64,000 nt of DNA from the NCBI RefSeq assembly GCF_014648775.1, contig NZ_BMRT01000004.1, positions 310,001-374,000 on the forward strand. The letters are read 5' to 3'. Of the stretch, positions 36,594 to 45,816 are shown one piece after another; positions within the stretch are counted from its first letter, which is position 1; each line of letters starts with the position of its first letter. A program made the translations under genes and the position numbers. The notes under the pieces are model-generated. The model was not told where the DNA came from. It worked only from the letters and a program-made list of their open reading frames with translations, and did not search any database. Source of the stretch: Streptomyces abikoensis. GTDB lineage: Bacteria; Actinomycetota; Actinomycetes; Streptomycetales; Streptomycetaceae.

Positions 36594-37598
36594 GTGCTGC
36601 ACCGCACCCTCGGCACCACCGGCCCCCAGGTCTCCGCCCTCGGCCTCGGCTGCATGGGCATGTCCGCCCTCTACGGCGACGCCGACCGCGCCGAATCGAT
36701 CGCCACCATCCACGCCGCCCTCGACGCGGGCGTCACCCTGCTGGACACGGGTGACTTCTACGGCATGGGCCACAACGAGACGCTCATCGGCGAGGCCCTG
36801 CGCTCGGCGCCCGCCGCGCACCGCGAGAAGGCGCTGACGAGCGTGAAGTTCGGCGCCCTGCGCGACCCGGACGGCGGCTGGTCCGGCTACGACGGCCGTC
36901 CCGCCGCCGTGAAGAACTTCGCCGCCTACTCGCTCCAGCGGCTGGGCGTCGACCACATCGACGTCTACCGGATCGCCCGCGTCGACCCGGACGTCCCGAT
37001 CGAGGAGACCGTCGGCGCGATCGCCGAGCTCGTCGAGGCAGGCCACGTCCGCCACATCGGCCTCTCCGAGGCCGGCGCGGACACCATCCGCCGGGCCGCC
37101 TCCGTCGCCCCGATCGCCGACCTCCAGATCGAGTACTCGCTGCTCTCGCGCGGCATCGAGGAGCGCATCCTGCCCACCTGCCGTGAGCTGGGCATCGGCA
37201 TCACCGCGTACGGCGTGCTCTCGCGCGGCCTGATCAGCGGCCACTTCGGCCGCGACCGGCAGCTCGCCGCGAACGACTTCCGCGGTATGAGCCCGCGCTT
37301 CCAGGGCGAGAACCTCCAGCGCAACCTCGACCTCGTCGACGCGCTCCGCAAGGTCGCCGAGGGCCGGGGCGCGACGGTCGCGCAGACCGCCATCGCCTGG
37401 GTCCTCTCGCGCGGCGAGGACATCGTCCCGCTGGTCGGCGCCCGCCGCCGCGACCGCCTCCAGGAGGCCCTGGGCGCGCTGGACCTCACCCTGAGCACGG
37501 ACGACCTCGCGGCCATCGAGGAAGCGATCCCCGCAGGCTCCGCCGCCGGCGCCCGCTACCCCGACTCCCAGATGACCCACCTGGACAGCGAGCACTGA
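36594..37598 (+). CDS. Aldo/keto reductase (second, active-site His replaced)
   Basis: This 334-residue aldo/keto reductase has Asp and Tyr in LLDTGDFYGMGHNE and Lys in LTSVKFG. The usual active-site His is replaced in DVYRIARVDPDVP, as in a known clade of AKRs (pyridoxal-reductase-like and relatives) that have an Ala/Pro-rich segment here. The GTG at 36594 follows AAGGAG. It lies downstream of a large palindrome and is followed by a TetR gene on the same strand, likely its regulator. Confidence 0.88.
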   Translation: MLHRTLGTTGPQVSALGLGCMGMSALYGDADRAESIATIHAALDAGVTLLDTGDFYGMGHNETLIGEALRSAPAAHREKALTSVKFGALRDPDGGWSGYDGRPAAVKNFAAYSLQRLGVDHIDVYRIARVDPDVPIEETVGAIAELVEAGHVRHIGLSEAGADTIRRAASVAPIADLQIEYSLLSRGIEERILPTCRELGIGITAYGVLSRGLISGHFGRDRQLAANDFRGMSPRFQGENLQRNLDLVDALRKVAEGRGATVAQTAIAWVLSRGEDIVPLVGARRRDRLQEALGALDLTLSTDDLAAIEEAIPAGSAAGARYPDSQMTHLDSEH

Positions 37599-37601
37599 CC
37601 T

Positions 37602-37671
37602 GGTTGTGGGCAGGCGTTCCGCAGGGCTGGGGGCACCTCCCAGCGGTAGCTGGGGGAGGGTGGGCACAACC
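37602..37671. repeat. Streptomyces-type intergenic inverted-repeat element
   Basis: The element begins GGTTGTGGGCAGGCGTTCCG and ends TGGGCACAACC. The terminal arms GGTTGTG (37602-37608) and CACAACC (37665-37671) pair, and CCTCCCAGC pairs with GCTGGGGGAGG inside. From memory, closely similar elements recur between genes in many Streptomyces genomes. It may act as a terminator or mRNA-stabilising structure between the AKR and tetR. Confidence 0.65.
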
Positions 37672-37750
37672 GGACCACCGGCCCGCACCCGGCGACGCAC
37701 CCAGGTACGGTCGTACAAACGCCGCACCCCCGAAGGGAACCCGCACCGCG

Positions 37751-38332
37751 ATGCCGCCGGAACCGCTGACGTCAGACCGCATCCTCGAAGCCACCGAGGA
37801 CGTGCTGCGCCGCTACGGCCCCGCCAAGGCCACCGTGGTCGACGTGGCCCGCGCCCTGGGGGTCAGCCACGGCAGTGTCTACCGCCACTTCGGCAGCAAG
37901 GCCGCCCTGCGGGAGGCGGTCACCGGCCGCTGGCTCGACCAGTCGCACGCCGAGCTGTCGGCGCTGGCCGACGCGGAGGGCCCGGCCGAGGGCCGGCTCC
38001 GCGACTGGCTGGCCGCCCTCTTCGCGGCCAAGCGCCGCAAGGCGGGCGGCGACCCGGAGCTGTTCGCCACGTACATGGTCCTCGTCGGCGAGAACAGCAG
38101 CACCGTGGAGCGCCACATCGCGACGATGATCGAGCAGCTCGCCCGGATCATCGAAGGCGGTGTCGAAGAAGGCGAGTTCAGGCCCGTAGAACCCACGACG
38201 GCCGCCCGCGCGGTCTGGGACGCGAGCAACCGCTTCCACGACCCCGCGTACGCGGCGGAGTGGTCGCAGCCGGAGATCGAGACCGCCTTCGAGGCGGTCT
38301 GCGACCTGGTCGTGCGCGGCCTCCACGCGTAG
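37751..38332 (+). CDS. TetR family transcriptional regulator
   Basis: This 193-residue TetR protein has an N-terminal helix-turn-helix at about residues 28-50 (TVVDVARALGVSHGSVYRHF) followed by a helical ligand-binding domain of the TetR_C type. The ATG at 37751 is the natural start. It lies 152 bases after the aldo/keto reductase and may bind the 38-base palindrome upstream of that gene; this is inferred from position. Confidence 0.92.
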   Translation: MPPEPLTSDRILEATEDVLRRYGPAKATVVDVARALGVSHGSVYRHFGSKAALREAVTGRWLDQSHAELSALADAEGPAEGRLRDWLAALFAAKRRKAGGDPELFATYMVLVGENSSTVERHIATMIEQLARIIEGGVEEGEFRPVEPTTAARAVWDASNRFHDPAYAAEWSQPEIETAFEAVCDLVVRGLHA

Positions 38333-38342
38333 GCGGGGGGGG

Positions 38343-38987
38343 TTACCCCACCCCGAGGAACCGCAGTACGGCGAGGACCCGCCGGTGGTCGGCCTCGGCC
38401 TTCGGCAGGTCCAGCTTCGCCAGGATGCTGTTGATGTGCTTGGCCACGGCGCTCTCGCTGACGACGAGCCGCTCGGCGATGCCCGCGTTGGAGCGCCCCT
38501 CGGCCATGGCGGTCAGGACCTCCCGCTCGCGGGCCGTCAGCCGGTCCAGCGGGTCGCTGTGACGTCGCGTCAGCAGCTGGGAGACCACCTGTGGGTCGAG
38601 CGCGGTGCCGCCCGCGGCCACGCGCCGCAGCGCGTCGATGAACTCCTCGACGTCGGCGACCCGTTGCTTGAGGAGGTAGCCGAACCCCGCCGTGTCGCCG
38701 ATCAGCAGCTCGGTGGCGTAGCGCTCCTCCACGTACTGGGAGAGGAGCAGCACCGCCACCTCGGGCCACCGTTCGCGCATCACCAGAGCGGCTCGTACGC
38801 CCTCGTCCGTGTAGCCGGGCGGCATCCGCACGTCGAGGACGGCGAGGTCGGGACGGTGCAGTTCCACGGCGGCCAGTGCCGACTCGGCGTCGCCGGCTTC
38901 CGCGACCACCTCGAATCCGGCCGTTTCCAGGACCTTCACCAGGCCCACTCGGAGCAGGACGGAATCCTCGGCGATCACAGCGCGCAC
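38343..38987 (-). CDS. NarL/LuxR-type response regulator
   Basis: This 214-residue response regulator has a receiver domain with the acidic pair Glu7-Asp8 and phospho-acceptor Asp52 (LAVLDVRMP), and a C-terminal LuxR-type helix-turn-helix (LTAREREVLTAMAEGRSNAG, SESAVAKHINSILAKLDL). The GTG at 38985-38987 is preceded by GGAG. It overlaps the 3' end of the histidine kinase gene by 13 bases, so the pair is translationally coupled. Target genes unknown. Confidence 0.93.
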   Translation of the reverse strand: MRAVIAEDSVLLRVGLVKVLETAGFEVVAEAGDAESALAAVELHRPDLAVLDVRMPPGYTDEGVRAALVMRERWPEVAVLLLSQYVEERYATELLIGDTAGFGYLLKQRVADVEEFIDALRRVAAGGTALDPQVVSQLLTRRHSDPLDRLTAREREVLTAMAEGRSNAGIAERLVVSESAVAKHINSILAKLDLPKAEADHRRVLAVLRFLGVG

Positions 38988-40216
38988 GGCAGCTCCACGG
39001 TCACGACGGTCGGGCCCCCGACGGGGCTGCTGAAGGAGAACGTGCCGTCGACCGACGCGACGCGCTTGGCCAGCCCGGCCAGTCCCGTGCCGCCCGAGGG
39101 GTCGGCACCGCCCACGCCGTCGTCGGAGACGACGACGAGCAGTATGCCCCCGAAGCGTTCGACGGTGACATCCGCCCTCGACGCCTGAGCGTGCTTGACC
39201 ACGTTGGCGAGCGCCTCGGACACGACGAAGTAGGCGACGGCCTCGACCGCCGGGGCGGGCCGGGAGGCGAGGTCCACCTTCACCCGCACGGGCAGCGGCG
39301 CCCGCTCGGCGAGCCCGGAGAGCGCGGCGTCCAGCCCCCGGTCCTCCAGGACGGCGGGATGGAGCCCGCGCACGAGGTCCTGGAGTTCGGCGATGGCCTC
39401 CTTGGCCTCGCGGTGCGCGTCGTCGATGACCTTGCGGGCGTCGTCGGGCAGATCGGGCATCGTCACCTTGGCCAGGCCCAGGTTGACGGCGAGGGACACC
39501 AGTCGCTGCTGGGCGCCGTCGTGGAGGTCCCGCTCGATGCGGCGGCGCTCGGCGTCGGCGGCGTCCACGACACCGGCGCGGGCCTCGGTGACCTCCTCCA
39601 CCCGGCGCTCCAGCTGCTCGGCCCGGCTGGGCCCGAGGCGCTTCAGCGCCGCCCGGGTGTCGAGCCGGGCGAGCGCGCCGGACAGCCACGCGGATCCGTA
39701 GAGCCCGGCGAGCCCGGCGGCGGTGAGGTAGGCGGCCTGCACGACGTAGCCCAGCTCGGCCAGCCGGTACTCCGGCGGAACGGCCCACACCCACACATAG
39801 ACGGTGGCGGCGACGAAGGAGGCCGCCCACAGCAGCAGGACGCACACCGCGCCCGCCGCGATCAGCGGCCCGAACACCAGGTGGTACCGCACCTGGCGCC
39901 AGGCCGACTCCGAACGCAGCCAGCGCTTCACACCCCCGGCCGCCGCCGGCGCGGGGATCTCCACCCCGAGCCGCGCCCGGAACCGCTTCCGCTGGGCGAC
40001 GGTCAGCAGCGGCGAGGCCGCCCCGACCACCGCGACCATCCCCGCCAGCGCCAGCAGACAACTCAATGCCCGCGTCGGCCCCCCGTTCAGCCACGGCACG
40101 GCGAGCGCAAACAGCGCCCCGCACTGGATCAGGGCCCCGACAGCGTGAAAGGCGGCGGAACGTGCCGACCCGACGAAGGGGCGGAGGAGCTGCTGGAGCG
40201 GTCGGGGATTTCGCAT
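38975..40216 (-). CDS. Sensor histidine kinase (HisKA_3 type)
   Basis: This 413-residue kinase has about four hydrophobic helices in residues 20-180, a HisKA_3 dimerisation segment with phospho-acceptor His232 (ERDLHDGAQQRL), and an HATPase domain with N-box EALANVVKHAQ and G-box DDGVGGADPSGGTGL. The stimulus is unknown; no large extracellular sensor is evident, as in intramembrane-sensing kinases. It is the first gene of the two-component operon. Confidence 0.93.
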   Translation of the reverse strand: MRNPRPLQQLLRPFVGSARSAAFHAVGALIQCGALFALAVPWLNGGPTRALSCLLALAGMVAVVGAASPLLTVAQRKRFRARLGVEIPAPAAAGGVKRWLRSESAWRQVRYHLVFGPLIAAGAVCVLLLWAASFVAATVYVWVWAVPPEYRLAELGYVVQAAYLTAAGLAGLYGSAWLSGALARLDTRAALKRLGPSRAEQLERRVEEVTEARAGVVDAADAERRRIERDLHDGAQQRLVSLAVNLGLAKVTMPDLPDDARKVIDDAHREAKEAIAELQDLVRGLHPAVLEDRGLDAALSGLAERAPLPVRVKVDLASRPAPAVEAVAYFVVSEALANVVKHAQASRADVTVERFGGILLVVVSDDGVGGADPSGGTGLAGLAKRVASVDGTFSFSSPVGGPTVVTVELPCAL

Positions 40217-40348
40217 GCGTCACACGGTAAGCGCGCAGGTCAGACCGGTCGATGGCAGTGCTGCCCGAACCGGGGGTGAAGCCAGTGCCACCCCGGTCAG
40301 TGCCACCCCGGTCCGGCCCGGGAGGACCGGTCCGCCTGACAAGGCGAA

Positions 40349-40384
40349 GGCCCCGGCCCCCGCGAAACGCGGGGAACCGGGGCC
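40349..40384 (-). terminator. Hairpin downstream of glyS
   Basis: GGCCCCGG (40349-40356) pairs with CCGGGGCC (40377-40384), with an inner CCCCGCG/CGCGGGG stem, 20 bases past the glyS stop codon. It is a GC-rich terminator-like structure without a U-tract. A 15-bp tandem duplication (CAGTGCCACCCCGGT, 40283-40312) lies beyond it. Confidence 0.55.
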
Positions 40385-40404
40385 TCGGCCCGAGGAAGGG
40401 GGTG

Positions 40405-41787
40405 TCAGCAGCCGATGAGGCGGCTGGCGAGGTAGCCCTCGATCTGGTCGAGCGAAACCCGCTCCTGCTTCATCGTGTCGCGCTCGCGCACCGTCACCGC
40501 GTTGTCCTCGAGCGTGTCGAAGTCGACCGTGACGCAGAACGGCGTACCGATCTCGTCCTGGCGGCGGTAGCGGCGGCCGATGGCGCCGGCGTCGTCGAAC
40601 TCGATGTTCCAGTTCTTGCGGAGGTCCGCCGCGAGGCCCTTGGCCTTCGGGGACAGCTCCGGGTTGCGGGAGAGCGGGAGGACCGCGACCTTCACCGGGG
40701 ACAGACGCGGGTCGAGGCGCAGCACGGTGCGCTTCTCCAGCTTGCCCTTGGCGTTGGGAGCCTCGTCCTCGATGTAGGCGTCGAGGAGGAAGGCGAGCAT
40801 CGTGCGGCCGACACCGGCGGCGGGCTCGATGACGTAGGGGGTCCAGCGCTCGCCGGCCTCCTGGTCGAAGAACGACAGGTCCTGGCCGGACGCCTTGGCG
40901 TGGGCGCCGAGGTCGTAGTCGGTGCGGTTGGCGACGCCCTCGAGCTCGCCCCACTCGCTGCCGCCGAACTGGAAGCGGTACTCGATGTCAGCGGTGCGCT
41001 TGGAGTAGTGGGAGAGCTTCTCCTTCGGGTGCTCGTACCACCGCATGTTCTCCTCGCGCAGGCCGAGACCGGTGTACCAGTTCCAGCGCTGCTGCATCCA
41101 GTACTCCTGCCACTGCTCGTCCTCGCCCGGCTTGACGAAGAACTCCATCTCCATCTGCTCGAACTCGCGCGTGCGGAAGATGAAGTTGCCCGGCGTGATC
41201 TCGTTGCGGAAGGACTTGCCCATCTGGGCGATGCCGAACGGGGGCTTCTTCCGGGAGGTCTGCTGAACCTGGGCGAAGTTGGTGAAGATGCCCTGGGCGG
41301 TCTCGGGGCGCAGGTAGGCGACCGAGCCGGAGTCCTGGGTGGGGCCGAGGTGGGTGGAGAGCAGGCCGGAGAACTGCTTGGGCTCGGTGAACTGGCCCTT
41401 GTTGCCGCAGTTCGGGCAGTTGATGTCGGCCAGGCCGTTCTCGGGCAGCTTGCCGTGCTTGGCCTCGTATGCCTCCTCCAGGTGGTCGGCGCGGTAGCGC
41501 TTGTGGCAGGAGGTGCACTCGGTCAGCGGGTCGCTGAAGGTCGCGACGTGACCGGAGGCGACCCAGACCTCGGAGGCCAGGATCACCGACGAGTCGATAC
41601 CGACGACGTCCTCGCGCGAGGTGACCATGTAGCGCCACCACTGGCGCTTGATGTTCTCCTTGAGCTCCACGCCGAGCGGACCGTAGTCCCAGGCGGCGCG
41701 CTGGCCGCCGTAGATCTCACTGCACGGATAGACAAAGCCACGGCGCTTGCTCAGGCTGACGATGGTGTCGATCTTGTCGGCGGCCAC
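40405..41787 (-). CDS. glyS: Glycyl-tRNA synthetase (homodimeric class II type)
   Basis: This 460-residue enzyme charges tRNA-Gly. It is the single-chain alpha2 type: motif 2 region [33 protein letters not shown], and a C-terminal anticodon-binding domain ([20 protein letters not shown]). A CxxC pair (ECTSCHKRY) and a second (NCPNCGNKG) around residues 91-130 suggest a bound zinc in the insertion. It is divergent from znuA, a conserved Streptomyces arrangement. Confidence 0.97.
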   Translation of the reverse strand: MAADKIDTIVSLSKRRGFVYPCSEIYGGQRAAWDYGPLGVELKENIKRQWWRYMVTSREDVVGIDSSVILASEVWVASGHVATFSDPLTECTSCHKRYRADHLEEAYEAKHGKLPENGLADINCPNCGNKGQFTEPKQFSGLLSTHLGPTQDSGSVAYLRPETAQGIFTNFAQVQQTSRKKPPFGIAQMGKSFRNEITPGNFIFRTREFEQMEMEFFVKPGEDEQWQEYWMQQRWNWYTGLGLREENMRWYEHPKEKLSHYSKRTADIEYRFQFGGSEWGELEGVANRTDYDLGAHAKASGQDLSFFDQEAGERWTPYVIEPAAGVGRTMLAFLLDAYIEDEAPNAKGKLEKRTVLRLDPRLSPVKVAVLPLSRNPELSPKAKGLAADLRKNWNIEFDDAGAIGRRYRRQDEIGTPFCVTVDFDTLEDNAVTVRERDTMKQERVSLDQIEGYLASRLIGC

Positions 41788-41925
41788 GGTGCTCTCTTCA
41801 TTGCGACGACGAACAGCGAATGATTCAGGTTACCGGCGCTCCACCCCCTCTCATCAAATCGGCTCTGGCCTTGGCTTGACCCAATCAGCCACAACCGGAC
41901 GAGCCGGGCTGCCGACGCCCTGCTG

Positions 41926-41963
41926 TTGACAATCGTTTCCACTTTTGTTGAAAATGAGTGTCA
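41926..41963 (+). promoter_or_regulatory. Zur-controlled promoter with two Zur-like boxes
   Basis: TGAAAATGAGTGTCA (41949-41963) closely matches the actinobacterial Zur box TGAAAATGATTTTCA; TGACAATCGTTTCCA (41927-41941) is a weaker match (11 of 15). A -35 TTGACA (41926-41931) and -10-like GAAAAT (41950-41955) are 18 bases apart, placing the start site next to the ATG at 41963. Zinc-loaded Zur bound here would block the promoter. Confidence 0.7.
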
Positions 41964-42979
41964 TGAACGTACGTCCGACCCGCCCCGTTCGCTCCCGCCG
42001 CCGAATAACCGGCGCCGCCGTGGCCTTCGCCACGACGCTCGGCCTGGTCTCCCTCTCCGCCTGTTCGGCCATGAGCTCCGACGGCCGGACCGCGGATGGA
42101 AAGCTGCAGGTCATAGCGTCGTTCTACCCCCTGGAATTCCTGGCGAAGGAGATCGGCGGCGACCATGTGAAGGTCACCGGCCTCACCAAGCCCGGTGTCG
42201 AACCGCACGATCTCGAGCTCACCCCCAAGCAGACCGGCTCGCTGGCCGACGCGGGCGCGATCGTCTACCTCAAGGGCCTCCAGCCCGCCGTCGACGAGGC
42301 GATCAAGCAGTCCGGAAACAAGCACATCGCCGACGCTGCCTCCCTGACCTCGCTGGAGAAGCACGGCAACGAGGTCGACGGCCACCACCACACCACCGGC
42401 GACAACCACTCGGACTCGGGCAGTGACGACCACGAGGGCCACGCCCACGAGGACGGCGGCACCGACCCCCACATCTGGCTGGACCCGGTGAAGTACGCCG
42501 AGGTCGCCAAGGGCGTCGCCGCGACGCTCGGCAAGGCGGATCCGGACCACAGGGCGGACTATGAGAAGAACGCCGCCGCGCTCGGGACGAAGCTGGACGC
42601 GCTGAACAAGAAGTTCGCCGAGGGCCTGAAGAACCGTGCCTCGGACACCTTCATCACCACCCACGCCGCCTTCGGCTACCTCGCCGAGCGCTACGGCCTG
42701 ACCGAGGAGGCGATCAGCGGCGTCGACCCGGAGTCCGAGCCCAGCGCCGCCCGGATGAAGGACCTCCACAAGCTCGCCGAGGACCACCACGTCAGCACGG
42801 TCTTCTTCGAGACGCTCGCCAACCCCGCCACGGCGAAGACCCTGGCGAAGGACCTGAAGCTGAAGACGGACGTGCTCGACCCGCTCGAGGGCATCACGGA
42901 CGAGTCCAGGGGCCACGACTACTTCGAGGTCATGGAGTCCAACCTCGCCGCGCTGCGGAAGGCGCTGGGCACCAAGTGA
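41963..42979 (+). CDS. znuA: Zinc ABC transporter substrate-binding lipoprotein
   Basis: This 338-residue cluster A-I binding protein captures Zn(II) outside the membrane. It has a lipoprotein signal ending LVSLSAC (Cys34), the metal ligands of the family, and a His/Asp-rich loop at about residues 134-163 (DGHHHTTGDNH, DDHEGHAHEDGG) typical of zinc-specific ZnuA. The start could be TTG/ATG codons at 41945-41954 or ATG 41963; 41963 fits a leaderless transcript from the Zur-box promoter. It is the first gene of znuACB-zur. Confidence 0.92.
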   Translation: MNVRPTRPVRSRRRITGAAVAFATTLGLVSLSACSAMSSDGRTADGKLQVIASFYPLEFLAKEIGGDHVKVTGLTKPGVEPHDLELTPKQTGSLADAGAIVYLKGLQPAVDEAIKQSGNKHIADAASLTSLEKHGNEVDGHHHTTGDNHSDSGSDDHEGHAHEDGGTDPHIWLDPVKYAEVAKGVAATLGKADPDHRADYEKNAAALGTKLDALNKKFAEGLKNRASDTFITTHAAFGYLAERYGLTEEAISGVDPESEPSAARMKDLHKLAEDHHVSTVFFETLANPATAKTLAKDLKLKTDVLDPLEGITDESRGHDYFEVMESNLAALRKALGTK

Positions 42980-43038
42980 ACACGGACCGAGTGAGCACAC
43001 AAAGCACAGCGAGCACAGCGACTCCCGAGGAGGCACCC

Positions 43039-43806
43039 ATGGAGCGGCCTGTCATATCCCTGCGCGGGGCCACGGCCTCGCTGGGCTCGCGCCCCGTCCT
43101 GCGCGGCGTCGACCTGACCGTGGGCCGCGGCGAGGTCGTCGCCCTGCTCGGCGCCAACGGCTCCGGCAAGTCCACGGCCGTCCGGGCCGTCGTGGGACAG
43201 GTGCCGCTGACCGGCGGCGAGCTGGAGCTCTTCGGCACCCCGCGCCGCCGCTTCCGCGACTGGGCCCGCGTCGGCTACGTCCCCCAGCGCACCACCGCCG
43301 CCGGCGGGGTGCCCGCGACCGTGCGCGAGGTCGTCTCCGCCGGCCGGCTGGCCCGTACCAGGCTCGGGCCGACCCGCAGGGCCGACCGCGAGGCCGTGGT
43401 CAAGGCACTGGAGCTGGTCGGCATGGCCGACCGGATCAAGGACTCCGTGAACGCCCTCTCCGGCGGCCAGCACCAGCGGGTGCTGATCGCCCGCGCGCTG
43501 GCCGGCGAACCCGAACTACTGATCATGGACGAGCCGATGGCCGGGGTGGACCTCGCCAGCCAGGAGGTGCTGGCGAACGCCCTGCGCGAGGAGGTCGGCC
43601 GCGGCGCCACCGTCCTGCTGGTCCTCCACGAGCTGGGCCCGCTGGAGCCGCTCATCGACCGCGCGGTGGTGCTCCGCGACGGCTGCGTCGTCCACGACGG
43701 CCCGCCCCCCAAGGCCGTGGGCCAGCACGCCCTCCCCGGCCACGACCATGTGCACCCGCACGCCGACCCGTCCGCGGAACCGATCAGAACGGGGCTGCTG
43801 AGCTGA
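43039..43806 (+). CDS. znuC: Zinc ABC transporter ATPase
   Basis: This 255-residue ABC ATPase has Walker A GANGSGKST (residues 38-46), signature LSGGQHQRV and Walker B LLIMDEPMAG. It powers zinc import with ZnuB. The ATG at 43039 was chosen because GAGGAGG lies just upstream; a GTG at 42976 overlapping the znuA stop would add a Ser/Thr-rich 21-residue extension. The C-terminus is His-rich (HALPGHDHVHPHADP), which may buffer metal. Confidence 0.93.
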   Translation: MERPVISLRGATASLGSRPVLRGVDLTVGRGEVVALLGANGSGKSTAVRAVVGQVPLTGGELELFGTPRRRFRDWARVGYVPQRTTAAGGVPATVREVVSAGRLARTRLGPTRRADREAVVKALELVGMADRIKDSVNALSGGQHQRVLIARALAGEPELLIMDEPMAGVDLASQEVLANALREEVGRGATVLLVLHELGPLEPLIDRAVVLRDGCVVHDGPPPKAVGQHALPGHDHVHPHADPSAEPIRTGLLS

Positions 43807-44696
43807 TGGACATCCTCGAACTCGCCTTCATGCAGCGGGCGCTGCTCGCCGCACTGCTGGTGGGCGTCACCGCGCCCGCCATCGGCGTCTACCTCGTCCA
43901 GCGCCGCCAGGCGCTGATGGGCGACGGCATCGGCCACGTCGCCCTCACCGGCGTGGGCCTGGGCTTCCTGCTCAACACCAGCCCGGTGTGGGTGGCCACG
44001 ATCGTCTGCGTCGTCGGCGCCGTGATCATGGAGCTGATCCGCTCCTACGGCAAGGCGCGCGGCGACATCGCCCTCGCCCTGCTCTTCTACGGCGGCATGG
44101 CGGGCGGCGTGATGCTGATGAGCCTCGCCCCCGGCGGCTCCAACGCCAACCTCACCACCTACCTCTTCGGCTCGATCACCACCGTCTCGCAGCAGGACAT
44201 CGTGGCGATCTGCGTCCTGGCCGCGTTCGTGATCGTCACGACGGTCGGGCTGCGCCGGCAGCTGTTCGCGATCTGCCAGGACGAGGAGTTCGCACGCGTC
44301 ACCGGCCTGCCGGTGCGCGTGCTCAACCTGCTGATCGCGATCACCGCCGCGCTGACCGTCACCGTCGCCATGCGCGTCGTCGGCCTGCTGCTGGTCAGCG
44401 CGCTGATGGTGATCCCCGTGGCCGCCTCCCAGCAGCTCGCCCGCAGCTTCGCGACGACCTTCGCCATGGCCGTGGCCATCGGCGTCCTGGTCACCCTTTC
44501 GGGCACGGTCACCTCGTACTACGTGGACGTCCCCTCGGGCGCGACGATCGTCCTCATGGCCATCGGCGTCTTCCTCGCGCTCACCGCGCTCGCCACCCCC
44601 CTGGCGAGGAAACGCGCGGACCGCGCGGCCGCCGAGGAACGCTGCACCCTGGACGAGCCCACCCCGGGCCCGACCACCGACGACGTCCGGGTCTGA
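43806..44696 (+). CDS. znuB: Zinc ABC transporter permease
   Basis: This 296-residue ABC-3 family permease has about eight or nine hydrophobic helices, with the family segment MGDGIGHVALTGVGLGFLL near residue 38. Its ATG shares a base with the znuC stop (TGATG), so the two are translationally coupled. The hydrophilic tail (EERCTLDEPTPGPT) is cytoplasmic. Confidence 0.94.
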   Translation: MDILELAFMQRALLAALLVGVTAPAIGVYLVQRRQALMGDGIGHVALTGVGLGFLLNTSPVWVATIVCVVGAVIMELIRSYGKARGDIALALLFYGGMAGGVMLMSLAPGGSNANLTTYLFGSITTVSQQDIVAICVLAAFVIVTTVGLRRQLFAICQDEEFARVTGLPVRVLNLLIAITAALTVTVAMRVVGLLLVSALMVIPVAASQQLARSFATTFAMAVAIGVLVTLSGTVTSYYVDVPSGATIVLMAIGVFLALTALATPLARKRADRAAAEERCTLDEPTPGPTTDDVRV

Positions 44697-44718
44697 TCCG
44701 CGAGCCTGGCACAATTGT

Positions 44719-44751
44719 CGTGGCAACACCCCCGGTGGGAGTGTTGCCACG
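44719..44751. terminator. Hairpin between znuB and zur
   Basis: CGTGGCAACAC (44719-44729) and GTGTTGCCACG (44741-44751) form an 11-bp perfect stem with an 11-base loop, 22 bases past the znuB stop. It may be a terminator or processing site that separates zur expression from the transporter, but there is no U-tract. Confidence 0.45.
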
Positions 44752-44789
44752 AGTGTCACGAGTGTTCAGGCGAGCTTGAGGAGGCAACT

Positions 44790-45206
44790 GTGGCGACCGC
44801 CGGTCCCCCGGTACGCGGCCGAGCCACCAAGCAGCGGGCCGCCGTCGCGGCAGCGCTCGACGAGGTGGACGAGTTCCGCAGCGCACAGGAGCTCCACGAC
44901 ATGCTCAGGCACCGGGGCGCCTCCGTCGGCCTGACCACGGTGTACCGCACCCTCCAGTCCCTCGCCGACGCCGGCGAGGTCGACGTCCTGCGCACCAGCG
45001 AGGGCGAGGCCGTCTACCGCCGCTGCTCCAGCGGACACCACCACCACCTCGTCTGCCGCGCCTGCGGCAAGGCGGTCGAGGTCGAGGGCCCGGCCGTCGA
45101 GAAGTGGGCCGACTCCATCGCCGAGGAACACGGCTTCGTGGACGTCGCCCACACCATAGAGATCTTCGGCACCTGCGGCGACTGCGCGGCGGCCGCGCAG
45201 GGCTGA
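44790..45206 (+). CDS. zur: Fur-family zinc uptake regulator
   Basis: This 138-residue Fur-family repressor has a winged helix (TTVYRTLQSLADAGEVDVLR), the HHHH metal stretch in SSGHHHHLVC, and the two structural zinc pairs CRAC and CGDC. With Zn(II) it represses the upstream znuACB through the boxes at 41926-41963. The GTG at 44790 follows GAGGAGG. Position after znuB and lack of another uptake system support Zur over Fur. Confidence 0.94.
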   Translation: MATAGPPVRGRATKQRAAVAAALDEVDEFRSAQELHDMLRHRGASVGLTTVYRTLQSLADAGEVDVLRTSEGEAVYRRCSSGHHHHLVCRACGKAVEVEGPAVEKWADSIAEEHGFVDVAHTIEIFGTCGDCAAAAQG

Positions 45207-45221
45207 TCCACACAGGCGTGA

Positions 45222-45265
45222 ACGCGTCGGGCGCCTCCGGAACACTCCGGAGGCGCCCGACGCGT
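45222..45265. terminator. Strong bidirectional terminator, 20-bp perfect stem
   Basis: ACGCGTCGGGCGCCTCCGGA (45222-45241), loop ACAC, and its exact reverse complement (45246-45265) lie between the convergent zur and YcxB-like genes. The element probably ends both transcripts. Confidence 0.8.
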
Positions 45266-45282
45266 ATGTACGTCTGCCCGCC

Positions 45283-45816
45283 CTACGCGCGCGGCACCCG
45301 CGAGTCCAGCATGGCGCGCAGCATGTCGATGTCGCCCGGCGCGGTGAGGGCGCGCTTGGGGAGGATGATCAGGCAGCCGCTCCGCTTGTCGGCGCTCATC
45401 AGGACGAAGACGTCGTCCCGCTCGGCATAGCGCCCGAAGAGCGACCAGGCCATGCGCTGGGACGAATGGGCGGACGCGCTGGACAGCCCGCCGGCCTCCA
45501 CCGTCGTACGCGTGGGGCCCTGGAGCCGCGCCGTCTTGTGGAGGGTCCGGGCCTGGATCGTGGGCAGGAACAGCACCAGCGTCACCATGACCGTCATGAC
45601 CGTCAGGGCGATCCAGTCCTTGCCCGCCACCGCGCCCGGGCCGTGCGGCGCTATGAAGCCGACCGCCATGAGCACGGTGCAGACCGGCAGCAGGATCCTC
45701 TGCCACCGCGCGCTGCGGACGGCCCGGTTGCGGCCGTGCAGCCCGGACCGGATGTCGGTGGCCGTCAGCTCGTACTCGAACGTCAGCGAGCCGGCGGCCG
45801 TCACCGTGTCACTCAC
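45283..45816 (-). CDS. YcxB-like membrane protein
   Basis: This 177-residue protein starts [20 protein letters not shown], has two membrane spans ([16 protein letters not shown] and [18 protein letters not shown]) and ends in a soluble domain ([24 protein letters not shown] segment) characteristic of YcxB family proteins. Function unknown. Its start overlaps the uppS end by 8 bases, so it is the last gene of recO-uppS-YcxB. Confidence 0.8.
   Translation of the reverse strand: MSDTVTAAGSLTFEYELTATDIRSGLHGRNRAVRSARWQRILLPVCTVLMAVGFIAPHGPGAVAGKDWIALTVMTVMVTLVLFLPTIQARTLHKTARLQGPTRTTVEAGGLSSASAHSSQRMAWSLFGRYAERDDVFVLMSADKRSGCLIILPKRALTAPGDIDMLRAMLDSRVPRA

Noticed and set aside
42976..43038. GTG start for znuC overlapping the znuA stop
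   Set aside because: It would add a Ser/Thr-rich extension not found in ABC ATPases. The ATG at 43039 has a strong GAGGAGG site.
45222..45265. The 20-bp perfect stem as an operator for zur
   Set aside because: It lies between convergent genes beyond both stop codons, has a 4-base loop and lacks a Zur-box pattern. A terminator is the simpler reading.
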